From an uncultured Clostridia bacterium (GTDB lineage: Bacteria > Bacillota > Clostridia > TANB77 > CAG-508): DNA of 17,793 nucleotides. This document shows, piece by piece, positions 14,796-17,793 of the stretch. Under the pieces are notes generated by a model. That model searched no databases and was not told the origin of the DNA. It saw only the letters and a list, made by a program, of their open reading frames with translations. The first letter of the stretch is position 1. Each line of letters begins with the position of its first letter. The stretch lies in the NCBI GenBank assembly GCA_948528155.1, contig CAOSZT010000029.1, positions 1 through 17,793 of the forward strand, in the 5' to 3' direction. Made by a program: the position numbers and the translations under genes.

Positions 14796-15317
14796 ATGGG
14801 AGACACATTAATTACAATTATTGTAATAGTATTATCAGCAATATTAATTTTTGTATTTCCAGTATTATCTATGGCAGACAGAATAGATACTGCATCTCAA
14901 ACAGATGTAGAAACAATTACCTCTGATTTTGTGAATCAAATAAGGTCTACAGGTAAATTAACCAAAGATGAGTATGATGTTTTTTTAGGAAAGTTAACAT
15001 CTACAGGAAATACATATAATATTGATTTAGAATTTAGAATTATGGACGAAAATGCAAGAAAAAAGGCATTACAATCAGCACTTGATAAAATAGGAGAAAA
15101 TGTTTATTATTCTGTATATACAACACAAATTGAGCAAATATTAGATACAGAAGGTGTATATAAATTAAAAGAAGGTGATATGGTTTTTACTACTGTAAAA
15201 AATACAAATTTAACCTTTTCACAACAAATGAAAAACATTTTTTATCTTATGTCAGGAAATAATGTATATACAATACAAGCTTCACAAGCAGGTTTAGTAA
15301 CTGCAACAGGAAATTAA
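14796..15317 (+). CDS. M(G/S)DTLIT-family pilin-like protein A
   Basis: This 173-residue protein starts MGDTLITIIVIVLSAILIFV with the membrane helix at about 4–24, followed by PVLSMADR, which may mark the helix end. The soluble part contains DYV-type helices and the conserved run KLTSTGNTYNIDLEFRIMDEN (about 66–86), then KIGENVYYSVYTTQI and YKLKEGDMVFTTVKNTNLT. It is a clear tandem paralogue of the next gene, sharing these blocks. The domain has no name I recognise. The direct N-terminal hydrophobic helix, the lack of a leader and the position within the locus suggest a minor pilin or tip component. SD AAAGGAGG lies 6 nt from the ATG, 13 nt after the previous stop. Confidence 0.58.
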   Translation: MGDTLITIIVIVLSAILIFVFPVLSMADRIDTASQTDVETITSDFVNQIRSTGKLTKDEYDVFLGKLTSTGNTYNIDLEFRIMDENARKKALQSALDKIGENVYYSVYTTQIEQILDTEGVYKLKEGDMVFTTVKNTNLTFSQQMKNIFYLMSGNNVYTIQASQAGLVTATGN

Positions 15318-15320
15318 TAG

Positions 15321-15349
15321 TTGAAAAAAATATCAAATAATGTTATAAT
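15321..15349 (+). promoter_or_regulatory. Internal sigma-A promoter before the 15386 gene
   Basis: TTGAAA (15321–15326), a 17-nt spacer and a perfect TATAAT (15344–15349) lie 36 nt before the ATG at 15386. Box sequences, spacing and the ATGT/GTGT end of the spacer match the promoter at 13121. Confidence 0.7.
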
Positions 15350-15385
15350 ATAGGAAGTAGTAATTATAGAAAGGAAGAAAAAACT

Positions 15386-15913
15386 ATGAGTGATACATTA
15401 ATTACAGTAATTGGAATTGGATTAGCTGCAATTTTAATGTTCGTATTTCCATTAATAACAATGTCTGATAGAACAGATGATATTTCTCAACTAACTATTG
15501 AAACAGCAACAACAGAATTTGTAGATGAAGTCAGAACAACAGGAAAAATAGTACCAGATAAATATTATAAATTTCTAGAAAATTTAGGTTCAACAGGAAA
15601 TACATATAATGTTGAAATGGAAATTAAAGTATTAGATGAAAATCCTGGTAAAAAAACAACTCAAACATCAAATGAAAAAATAGGAGAAAATGTTTATTAT
15701 TCTGTATATACATCTCAAATTGAAGAAAACTTGCAAAAAGGAAGAACATACAAATTAAAAGAAGGAGATATTGTTTCTGTTAATGTAAAAAATACAAGTT
15801 TAACTTTAGCACAACAATTAAAGAACTTTTTTTATAAAGTAATAGGAAGCGATACATATACAATAGCAGCATCACATGGAGGAATAGTAACTGCAACTTC
15901 AACAGATAGATAA
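15386..15913 (+). CDS. M(G/S)DTLIT-family pilin-like protein B
   Basis: This 175-residue tandem paralogue of the 14796 protein begins MSDTLITVIGIGLAAILMFV, with the same helix, then PLITMSDR. Shared blocks in order: STGNTYNVEMEIKVLDENPG, KIGENVYYSVYTSQIEE, YKLKEGDIVSVNVKNTSLT, QQLKNFFYKV and YTIAASHGGIVTAT at the end. A 36-nt stretch (15677–15712) is identical to 15087–15122 in the first copy, including silent positions. It has its own promoter and an SD (AAAGGA) 10 nt from the start, so it may be expressed separately from copy A. A stable hairpin follows before the TadG-like gene. Role inferred from context as a minor pilin or surface component. Confidence 0.58.
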   Translation: MSDTLITVIGIGLAAILMFVFPLITMSDRTDDISQLTIETATTEFVDEVRTTGKIVPDKYYKFLENLGSTGNTYNVEMEIKVLDENPGKKTTQTSNEKIGENVYYSVYTSQIEENLQKGRTYKLKEGDIVSVNVKNTSLTLAQQLKNFFYKVIGSDTYTIAASHGGIVTATSTDR

Positions 15914-15929
15914 AATAAAATATAATGTA

Positions 15930-15954
15930 AGCTTGTAATAATGAATTACAAGCT
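15930..15954 (+). terminator. Stable hairpin between the 15386 and TadG-like genes
   Basis: AGCTTGTAAT (15930–15939) and ATTACAAGCT (15945–15954) form a perfect 10-bp stem with a 5-nt loop, followed by ATTTTAAAA. The U-tract is short, so it is probably a partial terminator or attenuator that lowers expression of the downstream gene, or a 3'-end stabiliser. Confidence 0.5.
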
Positions 15955-15985
15955 ATTTTAAAAGAATGCAAAGGAAAGAATAGAT

Positions 15986-17668
15986 ATGAAGATACAAGCT
16001 TTAGCAATAATTTTTATCATTTTGATTTTACCAATATCTTTAGTAGTATCAAGTTATACTGAAACAAGAATAGAAACTTTAAGTTTACAATCAACATATG
16101 ATTCTAAATTATTAGATGCAACATATGATGCTTTAAAAGCTTATCAATTAAATAGTTATAATAATGATACACAATATTTAATAAATTCAAAAATGAGAGA
16201 TATTAGTGCATCTGTAAATACATTTTTCAATTCAATTTCAACAAATTTTAGTTCTCTTGGATATACACAAAACTCTATAAAAAATTATGTACCAGCATTA
16301 GTATATACTATGTATGATGGATATTATATATATTCTCCATATGATAATACTTGGTATACTGATGATTCTAAAAGTGATAGAGTGCATATACCAGACCAAG
16401 AAACAGGAAAATATGATGGAACACCACAAAGTACAAATAAAACACTTTATGGTTTAAAACCATATGTATATTATAGTTGTAGATATATAAGAGGAGATAT
16501 AGATGTAGTTATTACATATTCATTAGATAATTATATTCATATACAAGGGAAAAAAGGTGATAAATCTATTAGTAAGTCAGGATATATTTTAGATAATAAT
16601 TTTACTATTAATAGTGATAGAGTTACAGTTAATATTGGAGGGAATAGTTTTGATATAACTCCTGAATCAGAATTAAAAGAATATGTTTCTTTTAATGGCA
16701 ATACAGAATTTAAAGAGTATCCATATATAAAAAGAAATGGAAGTAAATATTATCTTGATGAAAATGGAAATGTTTTTTATGTTTTAAATGGTCAAAAGAT
16801 AATTCAGACACCTTCCAATATTACAAATGCATATGTTACAGCAAAAGATATAAGACAGAATAGTAATGCAATAAAATATTATATAGAAGCTAAAGAGTTA
16901 AGAGATTTTATAATAGAAAATGATTTAGATGAGTTAACTACAGCTAATATAGTAAATTATGAAACAGGAAAAATATATAATCCTATTGATACTAGTCCAT
17001 ATTATCAAATAGGGAAAATATTTGATTTTGACTTTACTGGAGGTATTGAATCAGAACAATCTAATTTTAATAATCATAGAATAGATGTTATAAAAAATTC
17101 AATAATAAGAAATTTAAAAGTTGCAATAGCAAACTTTAATAATTATTCTAATAATGTAACTTTTGATTTTCAAATGCCAGAATTAAAAGATACAGATTGG
17201 GATAAAATTATGAGTAATGTATCTATTATAAGCTTTATGCAAGGTGTTAATATAGGAGGAAAGATATTTAATGGATATTCAATAATAACAAATAATAAAA
17301 ATGATGATCTTGTTATGGAAGATTCAATATATATAGAAACACGTAATCATACTTATCATAGAGTTACAGATACTACTTTAAACCCAGCTGATATTACTAA
17401 AGGTATTTATAATATAAATTTAGAAAGAAGGACAGGAGAGATAACTTATATAGATGCTGATGGTAAGTCTAAAGTTAAATCAGCATATTATTTTCCTATA
17501 ATAGGAACATTATCATATGATTCAATAGTTACACAGAATAATACAGTTTCAGATAAAATTTCAGATTATTTAAAAAGACCAAATACAAATAATGAATTGA
17601 AAAGAGTATATTATACTGCTCTTGCAAGAGAAAGGTATGCTTTATATAGACCAGCAGAAAAATATTAA
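15986..17668 (+). CDS. TadG/TadE-like large one-pass membrane protein
   Basis: This 560-residue protein begins MKIQALAIIFIILILPISLV, then SSYTETRIETLSLQSTYDSKLLDATYDALKAYQ. That layout (short start, helix with central LP, then an acidic helix with LQ..YD..LLDAT.DA..A) resembles the N terminus of TadG-type proteins, in which an anchor helix is followed by a DAA-type repeat. The rest is a large extracellular domain rich in Tyr, Asn and Asp: YVPALVYTMYDGYYIYSPYD (about 102–121), many beta-strand stretches, and the C-terminal YYTALARERYALYRPAEKY. No von Willebrand A motif (DxSxS) is visible. It is the last gene seen, with SD AAAGGA 9–10 nt from the start, and may be a tip adhesin or large minor pilin. 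Confidence 0.6.
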   Translation: MKIQALAIIFIILILPISLVVSSYTETRIETLSLQSTYDSKLLDATYDALKAYQLNSYNNDTQYLINSKMRDISASVNTFFNSISTNFSSLGYTQNSIKNYVPALVYTMYDGYYIYSPYDNTWYTDDSKSDRVHIPDQETGKYDGTPQSTNKTLYGLKPYVYYSCRYIRGDIDVVITYSLDNYIHIQGKKGDKSISKSGYILDNNFTINSDRVTVNIGGNSFDITPESELKEYVSFNGNTEFKEYPYIKRNGSKYYLDENGNVFYVLNGQKIIQTPSNITNAYVTAKDIRQNSNAIKYYIEAKELRDFIIENDLDELTTANIVNYETGKIYNPIDTSPYYQIGKIFDFDFTGGIESEQSNFNNHRIDVIKNSIIRNLKVAIANFNNYSNNVTFDFQMPELKDTDWDKIMSNVSIISFMQGVNIGGKIFNGYSIITNNKNDDLVMEDSIYIETRNHTYHRVTDTTLNPADITKGIYNINLERRTGEITYIDADGKSKVKSAYYFPIIGTLSYDSIVTQNNTVSDKISDYLKRPNTNNELKRVYYTALARERYALYRPAEKY

Positions 17669-17793
17669 TATAATTGCGAAATTGACAATACTTTTTTACC
17701 ATAAGTTTATAAAATTATAAAAATAATAATAAAAACAAAAAAAGAGACTAACTATTAATTGTCAATAGAAATATAAAAAAATTTTAAAAATTT
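17669..17793. other. AT-rich right edge with inverted repeat and possible -35 box
   Basis: No gene is seen in these 125 bases. ATTGACAAT (17681–17689) and ATTGTCAAT (17758–17766) form a 9-bp inverted repeat 68 nt apart. The left arm contains a consensus -35 box (TTGACA), but no good -10 follows at 16–18 nt. The locus may continue beyond the window. Confidence 0.35.

Noticed and set aside
1..17793. CRISPR arrays, tRNA or rRNA genes, insertion sequences
   Set aside because: No regularly spaced repeats, no tRNA-like cloverleaf with a CCA-type end, no transposase-like protein, and no rRNA-like GC-rich stretch were seen on either strand.

Overview
The window looks like a chromosomal segment from a very AT-rich, endospore-forming member of the Clostridia (Firmicutes). 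Support: the era–yqzL–recO gene order of that phylum, a long-form ribosome hibernation factor preceded by a raiA-type structured RNA, an alpha/beta-type small acid-soluble spore protein, purine-rich Shine-Dalgarno (SD) sequences, and strongly A-biased codons. No species can be named from sequence alone.

Left part (1–4530), housekeeping and stress genes: era (ribosome-assembly GTPase), a YqzL-like small protein, recO, a 216-nt folded RNA matching the raiA motif, hpf/raiA with its own sigma-A promoter, a small one-pass membrane protein with an ITLF motif, a terminator, a convergent SASP gene on the minus strand, and a D-Ala–D-Ala ligase (VanG-like) gene wrecked by an internal deletion.

Right part (4687–17668), one long plus-strand locus encoding a divergent Tad-like type IV pilus or secretion machine. 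In order: a sigma-A promoter, a CpaB/RcpC-like SAF protein, two MinD/CpaE-like (TadZ-type) proteins of which the first has lost its P-loop, a membrane-anchored CpaF/TadA-like ATPase, a TadB–TadC-like fusion membrane protein, and eight small or medium one-pass membrane proteins that probably form the fibre or its minor components. Four of those begin with MENA(S/A)xAL, one is a relative with a changed N terminus, two are tandem paralogues beginning M(G/S)DTLIT, and the last is TadG-like. No canonical Flp pilin, prepilin peptidase or secretin is seen. Two almost identical sigma-A promoters inside the array suggest separate expression of some components.

The most unexpected pattern is translational. 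Before era, recO and the 13202 gene, a good SD lies too far from the start codon (44, 33 and 28 nt), but the space holds a hairpin whose removal brings the spacing to about 10–15 nt. In two of the three cases the hairpin is nearly the same GTTAG-A(5-6)-CTAAC element.
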